Part shown: piece by piece, positions 17,521 to 26,538 of the stretch
Layout of the letters: every line of letters begins with the position of its first letter
How positions within the stretch are numbered: position 1 is the first letter of the stretch
DNA from: Pelobium manganitolerans
Lineage (GTDB): Bacteria; Bacteroidota; Bacteroidia; Sphingobacteriales; Sphingobacteriaceae
Assembly (NCBI RefSeq): GCF_003609575.1
Contig: NZ_MBTA01000027.1
Location: 240,458-304,457 of the forward strand
Reading direction: 5' to 3'
Length of the DNA: 64,000 nt
Program-made: the position numbers and the translations under genes
Notes under the pieces: model-generated
The model's input: only the letters and a program-made list of their open reading frames with translations
Told to the model about the DNA's origin: nothing
Database searches by the model: none

Positions 17521-18441
17521 ATGAATAATTGCTGTTTCATGACCACTAAAAATCTAATGTTCTTTTTTTTGATGCTGCTTAGCCCGGGTTTATTTGCCGC
17601 TTCGCTCAGAGACTCCATCGGAGTTGAAAACATCAACGGAAAAAAAATCATCCTACATAAAGTTGAAACTAAAGAGACCTATTACGCCCTGGGCAGGTTG
17701 TATAATGTTAGTCCGGCGAAGATTATGGACTTTAACGGAAACATCGCTTTGCACCCAGGCAATATCGTAAAAATCCCTACCGAGCAAGCTTTTAGCAGTA
17801 AACCGGTAACTTTTAGCTCGCCACCTAAAACAGACAGCAATGCTAAAAAAGAGATTACACACAAAGTAGCGGCCGGCGAAACCCTTTACGCCATTGCCAG
17901 CAAATACAATATGCGTGTGGATGATTTAAAGCTATTGAACAACTTAAAAAGCAACAGCTTAAGCGTAGGGCAAAACTTAAAAGTAATCAGTAGTGAGGCC
18001 GTAAGCCTTAATCCGGTAGTCCAAAAAAACGAGCAGGGAAAGCCCGTTGTGTTAGAAAAGAAAACGGAAACCATAGCACAAAACCCTAACCGCATCCGTT
18101 ATATGGACTCTACCGATTCGCAAGGCATCGCTATACCTAAAAACCGTTATGGCATTACCGAAATGAACGATAAAGGCTTGGCGGTTTGGATAGACGACAA
18201 TAATTTAGACGCCTCAAAAAGTTACGCTTTGCACCGCGTGGCACCGGTAGGCACTATTGTGAAAGTAACCAACCCCATGACCAACCGCAGCGTTTTTGCC
18301 AAGGTTGTAGGACGTTTTACAGAGAATGAAACCACCAAAGACGTAATTATTGTGGTTACCAAATCATGTGCAGAAGCCATAGGCGCTTTGGACAAAAGAT
18401 TTTTGGTAAACATTACTTTTGGGATGCCGAATGAGCAATAA
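17521..18441 (+). CDS. Secreted LysM (two copies) protein with RlpA-like barrel domain
   Basis: A signal peptide (cleavage near LFAAS; start 17521 or the ATG at 17539) is followed by two LysM domains: HKVETKETYYALGRLYNVSP (~42-85) and HKVAAGETLYAIASKYNMRV (~113-158). The C-terminal ~95 residues (GLAVWIDDNNLDASKSYALH, then GTIVKVTNP and NRSVFAKVVGRF) look like an RlpA-like double-psi beta-barrel. The protein probably binds peptidoglycan in the periplasm and may cleave or organise it. Its stop overlaps the start of udk. Confidence 0.8.
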   Translation: MNNCCFMTTKNLMFFFLMLLSPGLFAASLRDSIGVENINGKKIILHKVETKETYYALGRLYNVSPAKIMDFNGNIALHPGNIVKIPTEQAFSSKPVTFSSPPKTDSNAKKEITHKVAAGETLYAIASKYNMRVDDLKLLNNLKSNSLSVGQNLKVISSEAVSLNPVVQKNEQGKPVVLEKKTETIAQNPNRIRYMDSTDSQGIAIPKNRYGITEMNDKGLAVWIDDNNLDASKSYALHRVAPVGTIVKVTNPMTNRSVFAKVVGRFTENETTKDVIIVVTKSCAEAIGALDKRFLVNITFGMPNEQ

Positions 18442-19069
18442 AAAGCCCTATGTTATTGGTGTGGCCGGCGGAAGCGGCTCGGGAAAAACCTTCTTTTTAA
18501 ACGCTTTTTTAAACCATTTTACGCCGGCAGAGGTTTGTTTGGTATCGCAAGACGATTACTATATCCCGCAAGGGCCTATGACGCCCGAAGAAAACCGCCT
18601 GCACAATTTTGATTTGCCTACCTGCTTTGAAGTAGAGCAATTTGAGCAAGACGTTTTTGACTTGTTAAGTTACAAAACCGTTCGGAAACAAGAATACACC
18701 TTTAACAATCCTAAAGCGCAAGCCAAACTGCTTACCATACAACCGGCGCCCATTTTAATTTTGGAAGGTCTTTTTATTTATCATTTTAAAAAGATCAATG
18801 AAATTTTTGATTACCGGATATTTATTGACGCCACGGCAGAAATAGCTTTAGAACGAAGGCTTAAGCGTGATTTGGTGGAACGTGGCTACTCGCACGAGGA
18901 TGTGATGTACAAATGGGAAAACCACGTAATGCCTGCTTTTAACCAGTTTTTGATGCCGCACCGCAAGCAATGCGACGTAATCATCGACAATAACAGCAAC
19001 GAGCTGGCTAATATTTTAAGCTTTACCGAAAATATCTCGGCAGACTTGAGGCAAAGGCTAAAGCTTTAA
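18431..19069 (+). CDS. udk: Uridine kinase
   Basis: The start at the ATG at 18431 (MSNKKPYVIGVAGGSGSGKT) gives 212 residues and overlaps the LysM gene stop by 11 bases; an upstream in-frame ATG at 18419 adds four residues. The P-loop GGSGSGKT, the substrate motif VSQDDYYIPQGPMTPEEN and LILEGLFIYH identify a uridine/cytidine kinase, which phosphorylates uridine to UMP in pyrimidine salvage. Confidence 0.9.
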   Translation: MSNKKPYVIGVAGGSGSGKTFFLNAFLNHFTPAEVCLVSQDDYYIPQGPMTPEENRLHNFDLPTCFEVEQFEQDVFDLLSYKTVRKQEYTFNNPKAQAKLLTIQPAPILILEGLFIYHFKKINEIFDYRIFIDATAEIALERRLKRDLVERGYSHEDVMYKWENHVMPAFNQFLMPHRKQCDVIIDNNSNELANILSFTENISADLRQRLKL

Positions 19070-19178
19070 AAAGGCACGTTTGCTTTTTGCTGAGGATTTT
19101 ATACCTTTATGTACTGCTTTTGAAATAAATAATTCCACAAAAATATTTAGGCTTTAATTTAATACACAAAGCTTTTTT

Positions 19179-19186
19179 TAGATTTG
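19179..19186 (+). promoter_or_regulatory. Candidate -7 promoter element for the DUF4290-murA operon
   Basis: TAGATTTG fits the TAnnTTTG consensus and lies 56 bp before the DUF4290 ATG. No good -33 match is seen at the usual 19-21 bp. Confidence 0.4.
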
Positions 19187-19241
19187 CACAAATTTTTGTT
19201 TTTGCAGGCATCCGGCCGGGCAAATACAGCAATCATCAAGA

Positions 19242-19961
19242 ATGACAAATAACATAGAAAACAATTTCGACTACAACACTTCCAGGGAAAAGCTCATTTT
19301 AGCCGAATATGGCCGTAATGTGCAAAACATGGTCGAGTATATTGTAGCTCTTCCAACCAAGGAAGAAAGAAACCGCTACGCCCAAGTAGTTATAGATATG
19401 ATGGGTTTTTTAAATCCGCATTTGCGCGACGTGCCCGATTTTAAGCATAAGCTTTGGGATCATCTGCAAATCATCTCTAAATTCAGGATTGACGTAGATT
19501 CGCCTTACCCGAACCCAACGCAAGAGCAAATTAATTTTAAGCCAGAGGTGCTTAGCTATCCGCAAAAGCGCATAAAGTTTAAACACTATGGCCACACGGT
19601 AGAGCTGATGATAAAAAAGGCAAAAGCTATTACCGAGCCCGAGAAGCGCGACCAGATGACCAACTCTATCGCCAACTTTATGAAGATGGCCTATGTAGTT
19701 TGGAATAAAGACCACGTTGCCGATGACCAAATTTTGAGCGATTTAACCGAGCTTTCTGACGGTGAGCTGGATGTGAGCAATGTGGTGTTAGCAAAAGTTG
19801 ATTTAAAACCTGCCAACAGCAACAACAATAACAACAACGGCCGCTCGCAAAAAAACTCGAGCAAAGGCGGGGGCAAGCAAAACAATAACAACAATAATAA
19901 AAACCGCCAGCGCAACCATAACGGCGGCGGCGGAGGTAACAGAAGACCTAACCAGCAATAA
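19242..19961 (+). CDS. DUF4290 protein with Asn/Gly/Arg-rich tail
   Basis: Residues 1-185 match the Bacteroidota family DUF4290 (MTNNIENNFDYNTSREKLIL, then MVEYIVALPTKEERNRYAQV and DMMGFLNPHLRDVPDFKHKL). The last ~45 residues are a disordered basic tail of Asn, Gly, Lys and Arg, reminiscent of RNA-binding tails. The gene lies 27 bases upstream of murA and is conserved beside it as far as I recall, but its function is unknown. Confidence 0.8.
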   Translation: MTNNIENNFDYNTSREKLILAEYGRNVQNMVEYIVALPTKEERNRYAQVVIDMMGFLNPHLRDVPDFKHKLWDHLQIISKFRIDVDSPYPNPTQEQINFKPEVLSYPQKRIKFKHYGHTVELMIKKAKAITEPEKRDQMTNSIANFMKMAYVVWNKDHVADDQILSDLTELSDGELDVSNVVLAKVDLKPANSNNNNNNGRSQKNSSKGGGKQNNNNNNKNRQRNHNGGGGGNRRPNQQ

Positions 19962-19988
19962 AACACCTAATCAATCAGCGCTTTTTAT

Positions 19989-21293
19989 ATGAATGCATTT
20001 GAGATTCGCGGAGGCAAACCTTTAAAGGGAGAAATTATCCCACAAGGAGCAAAAAACGAAGCTTTACAAATATTATCTGCCGTTCTTTTAACACCAGAGC
20101 AAGTTACCATCAGCAATATCCCCGATATTAAAGATGTAAATAAGCTGATTGAGCTGTTGGGCGATTTAGGTGTTGAGGTTAACCGCATCTCTAAAGACAC
20201 TTATCAGTTTAAAGCTGCTAATATTAACCTCGATTTTTTCCAGTCGCAAACCTTCAAAGCCAAAGGCGGCAGCTTAAGAGGTTCTATTATGATTGTAGGT
20301 CCGCTTTTAGCACGTTTTGGCAAGGCGGCCATTCCTAAACCCGGGGGCGATAAAATTGGTCGGCGCAGGTTAGATACCCATTTTTTAGGGTTCGAGAAAT
20401 TAGGCGCAAAGTTTATTTACAATGCAGAAACCGGCTTTTTCAACATTGACGCAACGCAGTTAAAAGGAACTTTCATTTTATTGGACGAAGCCTCTGTAAC
20501 CGGAACCGCCAATATTGTAATGGCTGCGGTATTGGCCAAAGGCACTACCACCATTTACAATGCCGCCTGCGAACCGTACCTGCAACAGCTGTGCAAAATG
20601 CTGAACCGGATGGGCGCAAAAATATCTGGCATTGGTTCTAATTTGTTAACTATTGAAGGCGTAGAAGCTTTAGGCGGTACAGAGCACCGTTTACTGCCAG
20701 ATATGATCGAGATTGGCTCTTTCATCGGTTTAGCTGCCATGACAGAGTCGGAAATTACCATCAAAGATGTTTGTTACCAAGAACTGGGCATCATCCCCGA
20801 TGTTTTTAGGAGGATAGGCATACAGTTCGAACTTCGTGGCGACGATATTTACATTCCGGCACAAAAACACTATGAGATAGACACCTTTATTGATGGTTCT
20901 ATATTAACCGTTGCAGATGCGCCTTGGCCAGGCTTTACGCCAGATTTGCTTTCTATTTTATTGGTGGTGGCTACGCAGGCAAAAGGTTCTGTGCTGATCC
21001 ACCAGAAGATGTTTGAGAGCCGTTTATTTTTTGTAGATAAACTGATTGATATGGGCGCGCAGATTATCCTTTGCGACCCGCACCGCGCTACGGTGATTGG
21101 TTTAGACAAACGTTACCAGTTAAAAGGTATTGAGATGACTTCGCCAGACATACGTGCAGGAGTTTCCCTATTAATTGCCGCACTTTCTGCGTCGGGCAAA
21201 AGCGTAATTCATAATATAGAACAGATAGAACGCGGCTACCAAGATATTGACACACGTTTAAAAGCGCTTGGCGCTGATATCAGAAGAGTTTAA
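19989..21293 (+). CDS. murA: UDP-GlcNAc 1-carboxyvinyltransferase with Asp in place of the catalytic Cys
   Basis: The 434-residue protein has the MurA hallmarks QGAKNEALQI, LDTHFLGFEKLGA and MIEIGSFIGLAA; it catalyses the first committed step of peptidoglycan synthesis by transferring enolpyruvate to UDP-GlcNAc. The active-site loop reads KPGGDKIGRRR: Asp121 (GAT) occupies the place of E. coli Cys115, the residue fosfomycin alkylates. Cys-to-Asp enzymes (as in Mycobacterium tuberculosis) remain active and are fosfomycin insensitive. A strong terminator follows. Confidence 0.95.
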   Translation: MNAFEIRGGKPLKGEIIPQGAKNEALQILSAVLLTPEQVTISNIPDIKDVNKLIELLGDLGVEVNRISKDTYQFKAANINLDFFQSQTFKAKGGSLRGSIMIVGPLLARFGKAAIPKPGGDKIGRRRLDTHFLGFEKLGAKFIYNAETGFFNIDATQLKGTFILLDEASVTGTANIVMAAVLAKGTTTIYNAACEPYLQQLCKMLNRMGAKISGIGSNLLTIEGVEALGGTEHRLLPDMIEIGSFIGLAAMTESEITIKDVCYQELGIIPDVFRRIGIQFELRGDDIYIPAQKHYEIDTFIDGSILTVADAPWPGFTPDLLSILLVVATQAKGSVLIHQKMFESRLFFVDKLIDMGAQIILCDPHRATVIGLDKRYQLKGIEMTSPDIRAGVSLLIAALSASGKSVIHNIEQIERGYQDIDTRLKALGADIRRV

Positions 21294-21305
21294 ATGAATA
21301 AAAAA

Positions 21306-21331
21306 GCCCCAAAGAAATTTGGGGCTTTTTT
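21306..21331 (+). terminator. Rho-independent terminator of murA
   Basis: GCCCCAAA, loop, TTTGGGGC, then a run of six T. A-rich sequence on the left side makes it usable in both directions. Confidence 0.9.
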
Positions 21332-21350
21332 ATTGGTTGAAACAAAAGTC

Positions 21351-21376
21351 GCAGGGTCTTCTGCGAAAGACCCTGC
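21351..21376. repeat. Isolated 10-bp-stem palindrome (REP-like)
   Basis: GCAGGGTCTT and AAGACCCTGC are separated by the six-base loop CTGCGA. There is no T-run, and two true terminators flank it, so it is not needed for termination. It has the size and shape of a REP element and occurs once in this window. Confidence 0.65.
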
Positions 21377-21410
21377 TCGGACAAGGTAAGGTATCTAGTT
21401 CAAACTTTGT

Positions 21411-21444
21411 AAAAAATCCCGATTTCCAATAGAAACCGGGATTT
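21411..21444 (-). terminator. Terminator of the lysC-lysA operon
   Basis: On the minus strand AAATCCCGGTTTC pairs with GAAATCGGGATTT (one mismatch) and is followed by T residues, 23 bases past the lysA stop. Confidence 0.85.
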
Positions 21445-21466
21445 AAAACACTTATGCAAACGCAAA

Positions 21467-22624
21467 CTAATCTTCCGAATAAACGTGCTTGATATCTGGA
21501 CGTAAATTGTATGCCGAAGCCATTACTTCTCCATAAGCACCTGCTGTTCGTAAAGCAATCAAATCACCACGCTGGGTTGTTGGCAAGTTTACATCTTTAC
21601 CGAAACAGTCGGACGATTCGCAGATAGGCCCTACAACATCATATGCCATTGTTTCCGGTTGCCCTAGCTTACTGATGTTTTCGATTTTATGATAAGCCTG
21701 GTATAAAGCGGGGCGCATCAGCTCCGTCATCCCGGCATCTAAAACGGCAAAATTCTTTTTGATACCGTGCTTCATGTACAGCACCCGCGATATTAAACTG
21801 CTACACTGCGCTACCAGCGCACGACCCAATTCAAAATGTACTTCCTGGTGCGGTTTAACTGTTAAAAAGTCGGCAAATATTTTAAAATAGGCTTCAAAAT
21901 CTGCGATTGGGTTGGTGTCTGGCTGATGATAATCCACGCCTAAACCGCCGCCAACGTTAAGCACTTTCACTGGCATCCCCCTTTCTTCAAACCAAGCCTG
22001 CATTTCGTTTACCTTAACGCACAAACTTTTAAACACGTTCATGTCCAAAATCTGCGAACCCACATGAAAGTGGATGCCCAAGAAACTTAGATTTGTGCTT
22101 TGTTTTAATGCATCTGCTACAGACTGCAAATCCCAAGAGTTAATTCCAAATTTATTCTCATCAAGCCCGGTAGTAATGTAATGGTGCGTGTGCGCATCTA
22201 CATTTGGGTTAATACGAATGGCTACCCTCGCAATTTTATTTTTTGCGCGGGCAAGCTCGTTAATTACCTCAAGCTCTTGGATAGACTCTACATTGAAGGC
22301 AAAAATATCCTGATCTAAAGCATAATTAATTTCACGGTCCGATTTACCTACACCGGCAAATACCACCTGCTGGGCATTAAAACCGCTTTCAATGGCTTTC
22401 TTCACTTCGCCGCCCGATACACAATCGGCGCCTAAACCTGCATCCTTTACGGTTTGCAGCACACGGCTGTTAAAATTCGCCTTCAGCGCAAAATGAACAT
22501 GGAAGCGATATTTATCGGCTGCATCAGCGCAAGCTTTTAAAGTGCGTTTTAGCAGTTCTAAATCGTAATAATAAAACGGTGTTTCCTTGTTTTGGAAATT
22601 GTTAACAATATCTTGATTAAACAT
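21467..22624 (-). CDS. lysA: Diaminopimelate decarboxylase
   Basis: This 385-residue fold-type III PLP enzyme carries the PLP lysine Lys48 in HFALKANFN. Other family blocks are GADCVSGGEVKKAI, HFHVGSQI, NVGGGLGVDY and GPICESSDCFGKD, the last with the active-site Cys. It converts meso-diaminopimelate to lysine. It follows lysC by nine bases, so the first and last steps of lysine synthesis share a transcript. Confidence 0.94.
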   Translation of the reverse strand: MFNQDIVNNFQNKETPFYYYDLELLKRTLKACADAADKYRFHVHFALKANFNSRVLQTVKDAGLGADCVSGGEVKKAIESGFNAQQVVFAGVGKSDREINYALDQDIFAFNVESIQELEVINELARAKNKIARVAIRINPNVDAHTHHYITTGLDENKFGINSWDLQSVADALKQSTNLSFLGIHFHVGSQILDMNVFKSLCVKVNEMQAWFEERGMPVKVLNVGGGLGVDYHQPDTNPIADFEAYFKIFADFLTVKPHQEVHFELGRALVAQCSSLISRVLYMKHGIKKNFAVLDAGMTELMRPALYQAYHKIENISKLGQPETMAYDVVGPICESSDCFGKDVNLPTTQRGDLIALRTAGAYGEVMASAYNLRPDIKHVYSED

Positions 22625-22633
22625 GTGTTAGTT

Positions 22634-23947
22634 TTATTCAAATAAACGGTTGTGTAAACTTCTCAAAGTTTCTACTTTATCGTCTGTTTTCACTAAAAAA
22701 GAGATATTGTAATTGCTGCCACCGTAAGAAATCATCCGTAAAGGAATATGTTTTAAAGATTCAAAAACACGCGATGCGAAACCGTGGCTGCCAGCGCCTA
22801 AATCGCCCACTACACAAATGATACTTTGGTTCACATCTACTTCTACGTTGCCAAAATCACTCAGTTCTTTGGTAATTTCGCCTAGGTAACGGGTATCATC
22901 AATGGTTACAGAAACTGCCACTTCAGATGTTGTGATCATATCTATCGGCGTTTTATAACGCTCAAAAACCTCAAAAACACGGCGCAAAAAGCCATAAGCC
23001 AACAACATACGGCTACTTTGTACTTTAATAGCGGTAATGCCGTCTTTAGCGGCAATAGATTTTATTTTTCCTTTTTCGCTTTCTAATGAAATTAAAGTAC
23101 CAAAAGCCTGTGGCTCCATGGTGTTTAACAAGCGCACAGGGATTTTATACTTCTGTGCCGGAAAAACCGATTGTGGGTGTAAAATTTTGGCGCCGAAATA
23201 AGCTAATTCTGCCGCTTCATCAAAAGACAAACGCGCAATCGGCTTGGTGCCTTTAACAATACGCGGGTCGTTGTTGTGCATTCCGTCAATATCTGTCCAA
23301 ATTTGCACCTCTTCCGCTTTGATGCCCGCGCCAATTAAAGAAGCGGTATAATCACTGCCTCCCCTTCTCAAATTATCTATCTCGCCAAAAGCGTTACGGC
23401 AGATATAACCTTGCGTGATAAACAGATTTACGTCTTTTGACGCATCCAGCAAAGGCTGCAAATGCTCTGTAATATAATCTACAATTGGCTCGTTATCTTC
23501 ATCTGTGCGCATAAAATCCAGTGCTGGTAGCAATACAGAAGGCACGCCGATTTCTTTCAGATAAATGTGGTAAAGCGTGGTAGAAAGCAGTTCGCCTTGA
23601 GCTAAAACAACTTTTTCCTCAACCGCGGTAAATAAATCGTTAGCAAAAGCCGCCAGGATACCAAAATGATAATCGATTAAATCTTTAGCTTGCGCCAAAA
23701 ATTGGGGCTGTTGCAACAACTCTTTAATAAAAACCTCGTACTTATCTTTTAAAGCTTTAACCAATTCGCCAGCCTTCACCTTATCCGTTGCCAAATAAGC
23801 CTGGGCTATTTCTACCAAACTATTAGTTGTACCAGAAACCGCCGATAACACCATAATCTGCCTCTCTTGCGGATTAACAATATCCAGCAACTTTTTCATC
23901 CGCTCTGGACTGCCTACAGATGTTCCTCCGAATTTTAAAACTTTCAT
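22634..23947 (-). CDS. lysC: Monofunctional aspartate kinase
   Basis: The start KVLKFGGTSVGSPERM and the block RRGGSDYTASLIGA are the aspartokinase nucleotide/aspartate motifs. Two ACT domains occupy ~residues 300-437 (AIKVQSSRMLLAYGFLRRVF, SIICVVGDLGAGSHG) and should bind lysine for feedback control. At 437 residues there is no fused homoserine dehydrogenase. It is the first gene of the lysC-lysA operon. Confidence 0.93.
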   Translation of the reverse strand: MKVLKFGGTSVGSPERMKKLLDIVNPQERQIMVLSAVSGTTNSLVEIAQAYLATDKVKAGELVKALKDKYEVFIKELLQQPQFLAQAKDLIDYHFGILAAFANDLFTAVEEKVVLAQGELLSTTLYHIYLKEIGVPSVLLPALDFMRTDEDNEPIVDYITEHLQPLLDASKDVNLFITQGYICRNAFGEIDNLRRGGSDYTASLIGAGIKAEEVQIWTDIDGMHNNDPRIVKGTKPIARLSFDEAAELAYFGAKILHPQSVFPAQKYKIPVRLLNTMEPQAFGTLISLESEKGKIKSIAAKDGITAIKVQSSRMLLAYGFLRRVFEVFERYKTPIDMITTSEVAVSVTIDDTRYLGEITKELSDFGNVEVDVNQSIICVVGDLGAGSHGFASRVFESLKHIPLRMISYGGSNYNISFLVKTDDKVETLRSLHNRLFE

Positions 23948-24118
23948 TCTTGAATTGATAAATCTTTGATTTTTATATTGTTTTTAAACGCGCGCTAAAA
24001 TAGCAAAAGGCTTTGATTTTGTGCTACAAAAAGGCAATTATATTGCTTTGCGCGATGCAGAGGCCTTTGTAAAAAACGCAACTGCTAATTTTGGCTTTCG
24101 CCCGATACGTGAGCGTGA

Positions 24119-25030
24119 TTATATTAAAAACGTTTCGCCTTCTTGGGCAAGGAAAGTATTGGGGAAAATTTCACGTGCCTCTAACAATAAAGGCGATAAA
24201 TCGCGATAGCGGGCAGAGAAATGCCCTATCAAAAGTTTTTTAACGTGTTGCGATTTTGCCAGTTCGGCAGCTTCGCGTGCGGTAGAGTGGAAAGTTTCTT
24301 TAGCCCTATCGGCCATATCATGCATAAAAGTAGATTCGTGGTACAGCGTATCCACGTTTTCTAAATGCACGTTGTAGCTCCCGTCGGCCAGCGTATCCGA
24401 GCAATAGGCATAAGCTCGCGGCACATCCGGTTCAAAGGTGAGGTCCTTTGCTTTGTGTCTTACGCCCGCCTCATCAATAAAATCAATCCCTTTTTTTAAA
24501 AGCTGAAAATATTGTTGCGGAACGTTTAACTCCTCTGTAAGCGCTTTATTGATTTTGCGCAAACGTTCTTTCTCTCTGAAAATAAAGCCTGTGCACGGGA
24601 TGCGGTGGTTAAGCACAAAGGTTTGCACGGTAAAACCATTGTTGTCTAAAATAATTTCCGCTTCATTTGTTTGGGTAAAATGATATTCTATCGGAAACTT
24701 AAGCTGCGTACCAGAATGTTTAAATTGTATTTCTAAAATTTCCTTGATTTCTGCCGGTGCATACAAGTAAAGCGGCTTAGTGCGCCCGTTTAAATGCATG
24801 GATGAAATTAAACCGACTAAACCAAAAAAGTGATCGCCATGCAAATGGCTGATGAAGATATGATCTATTTTATGATACTTTATCCCATAACGAAGCATTT
24901 GTTGCTGTGTACCTTCGCCACAGTCAATCATCAAAAGCTTATCGTTAATGTTCAGTATCTGAGAAGTAGGGTTTCTATGAAATATAGGGGTTGCCGAACT
25001 ACTGCCCAAAATCGTAACCTCAAATTTCAT
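24119..25030 (-). CDS. rnz: Ribonuclease Z
   Basis: This 303-residue metallo-beta-lactamase-fold protein has the zinc motif SHLHGDHFFGL and the tRNase Z features TSQILNINDKLLMIDCGEGT and YHESTFMHDMADRA. It has the His of GHFSARYRD near the end. It is the short bacterial RNase Z/ElaC form, which removes 3' trailers from tRNA precursors. It follows the STAS gene by 22 bases. Confidence 0.92.
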   Translation of the reverse strand: MKFEVTILGSSSATPIFHRNPTSQILNINDKLLMIDCGEGTQQQMLRYGIKYHKIDHIFISHLHGDHFFGLVGLISSMHLNGRTKPLYLYAPAEIKEILEIQFKHSGTQLKFPIEYHFTQTNEAEIILDNNGFTVQTFVLNHRIPCTGFIFREKERLRKINKALTEELNVPQQYFQLLKKGIDFIDEAGVRHKAKDLTFEPDVPRAYAYCSDTLADGSYNVHLENVDTLYHESTFMHDMADRAKETFHSTAREAAELAKSQHVKKLLIGHFSARYRDLSPLLLEAREIFPNTFLAQEGETFLI

Positions 25031-25052
25031 CGGTAGTGCTTGTAGAGCTGTT

Positions 25053-25430
25053 TCAGTTGCTCTCCTTTTTTAATTCTTTTTCAATTTCTTCCATAAAAAT
25101 TAAATCAATCGCTTCTTCTACGCTTGGTACAATGGTAATTACATTGTCTAGCTGAGAGATGGTGATTAACCTGGAAACCGCGTCGTTGATGCCGGTTAAA
25201 ATAAAAACGCCTTCTGCATTTTTGCACAAACGGTGGCCTACCAACAAACTGCTTAAACCGCTAGAGTCGGCGTATTTCACCTCCGTCATATCCAAAATAA
25301 TGTTCCGTTGACCCTCGGTGTTTGTCAAGATTAGTTCTGACTTCAATTTAGGAGAAACCAAAGAGTTGAGTTTGTTCTCCTCTAATTTCACCAAAACATA
25401 TTTTTCGTGCTTATCTATCGTAAATTTCAT
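25053..25430 (-). CDS. STAS-domain anti-sigma factor antagonist-like protein
   Basis: This 125-residue single STAS domain carries the phosphorylatable serine region VKYADSSGLSSLLVGHRL, as in SpoIIAA/RsbV proteins. A charged C-terminal tail (MEEIEKELKKESN) extends past the domain. In Bacteroidota such proteins are partners of serine-kinase/PP2C pathways; no kinase is adjacent. It is probably cotranscribed with rnz downstream. Confidence 0.85.
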   Translation of the reverse strand: MKFTIDKHEKYVLVKLEENKLNSLVSPKLKSELILTNTEGQRNIILDMTEVKYADSSGLSSLLVGHRLCKNAEGVFILTGINDAVSRLITISQLDNVITIVPSVEEAIDLIFMEEIEKELKKESN

Positions 25431-25486
25431 ATCACAACTTAATCCTCTAAATTAGTTTATTTTCTTTTTAAAATAAAACAGAATAA

Positions 25487-26431
25487 TTAAAGGCTTTTTA
25501 ACGCGTTTAAAATATTTTGTTCTACGCGTTGGTACACATTTTCTCCGTCTGCCTTAACAAAATCTCTGCCTGTTATTTTCTCATAAAGTTCTATATAGCG
25601 CTCAGAGATGGATTGCACTTTGGCTACGTCCATCAACGGTACCTGTTGTCCATCTTTCCCTTGGAAACCGTTTTCTATAAGCCACTGGCGCACAAATTCT
25701 TTTGAAAGTTGCTTCTGTGGCTCGCCCTTTTCTTGCAATTGCTGATAGCTATCTTTATAAAAATAGCGTGAAGAATCTGGTGTATGAATTTCGTCTATTA
25801 AATAAATCACCCCGTCTGCTTTTCCAAACTCATATTTAGTATCTACCAAAATTAAACCTTGTTTGGCGGCTATTTCTGTTCCTCTTTGGTATAAAGCGCG
25901 TGTGTATTTTTCTAGTTGAAGGTAATCTGCTTCGCTCACAATGCCACGTTCTAAAATGGCTTCGCGCGATATATCTTCATCATGCCCTACCGCGGCCTTA
26001 GTGGTTGGCGTGATGATAGGTTCCGGAAGACGGTCATTTTCTTTTAAACCTTCGGGCAGTTTCACGCCACAAATTTCGCGTTTGCCCGCAGCATATTCGC
26101 GTGCAGCGTGGCCTGCTAAATAGCCTCTAATCACCATTTCTACTTTAAAAGGTTCGCAAATTTTGCCAATGGTAACGCTCGGATCCGGCACATTTACTAC
26201 CCAATTAGGCACAATATCTTTTGTAGCGGCTAAAAAATCGGCTGCAATTTGGTTAAGCACTTGGCCTTTATACGGTATGGCTTCTGGCAATACTACGTCA
26301 AATGCCGAAATCCTGTCGGTAACTACCATCACCAAATATTGGTTATCAATGGTATAAACATCGCGCACTTTGCCTTTATAAAAGCCAGTTTGTTTAGGGA
26401 ACTTAAAATTTGTTTCTTTTATGGATTGCAT
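25487..26431 (-). CDS. purC: SAICAR synthase
   Basis: The 314-residue protein contains [47 protein letters not shown] and [13 protein letters not shown]. It ligates aspartate to CAIR in purine synthesis. The ~300-residue length matches the eukaryote/Bacteroidota form rather than the ~240-residue E. coli form. It stands alone between spacers. Confidence 0.95.
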   Translation of the reverse strand: MQSIKETNFKFPKQTGFYKGKVRDVYTIDNQYLVMVVTDRISAFDVVLPEAIPYKGQVLNQIAADFLAATKDIVPNWVVNVPDPSVTIGKICEPFKVEMVIRGYLAGHAAREYAAGKREICGVKLPEGLKENDRLPEPIITPTTKAAVGHDEDISREAILERGIVSEADYLQLEKYTRALYQRGTEIAAKQGLILVDTKYEFGKADGVIYLIDEIHTPDSSRYFYKDSYQQLQEKGEPQKQLSKEFVRQWLIENGFQGKDGQQVPLMDVAKVQSISERYIELYEKITGRDFVKADGENVYQRVEQNILNALKSL

Positions 26432-26438
26432 TTTGTTG

Positions 26439-26530
26439 AAATTTGAGACAGGAGACGTGAGATTTGAGACAGAAATTCAAGAATGGAGACTATTGAAAAT
26501 CCTAATCGACCTCATATCTCATATCTCACA
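26439..26530. repeat. Low-complexity (T)TGAGA(T/C)-type repeat between purC and phoH
   Basis: The text contains GAAATTTGAGACAGGAGACG, then GTGAGATTTGAGACAGAA, and then the complementary form CTCATATCTCATATCTCACA. The same vocabulary fills 14097-14193. The opposed halves could fold back on each other. Confidence 0.7.
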
Positions 26531-26538
26531 TCAATTAT

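Noticed and set aside
24021..24209. 62-codon plus-strand ORF over the 3' end of rnz
   Set aside because: More than a third is antisense to rnz and there is no promoter or family; an overlap artefact is more likely.
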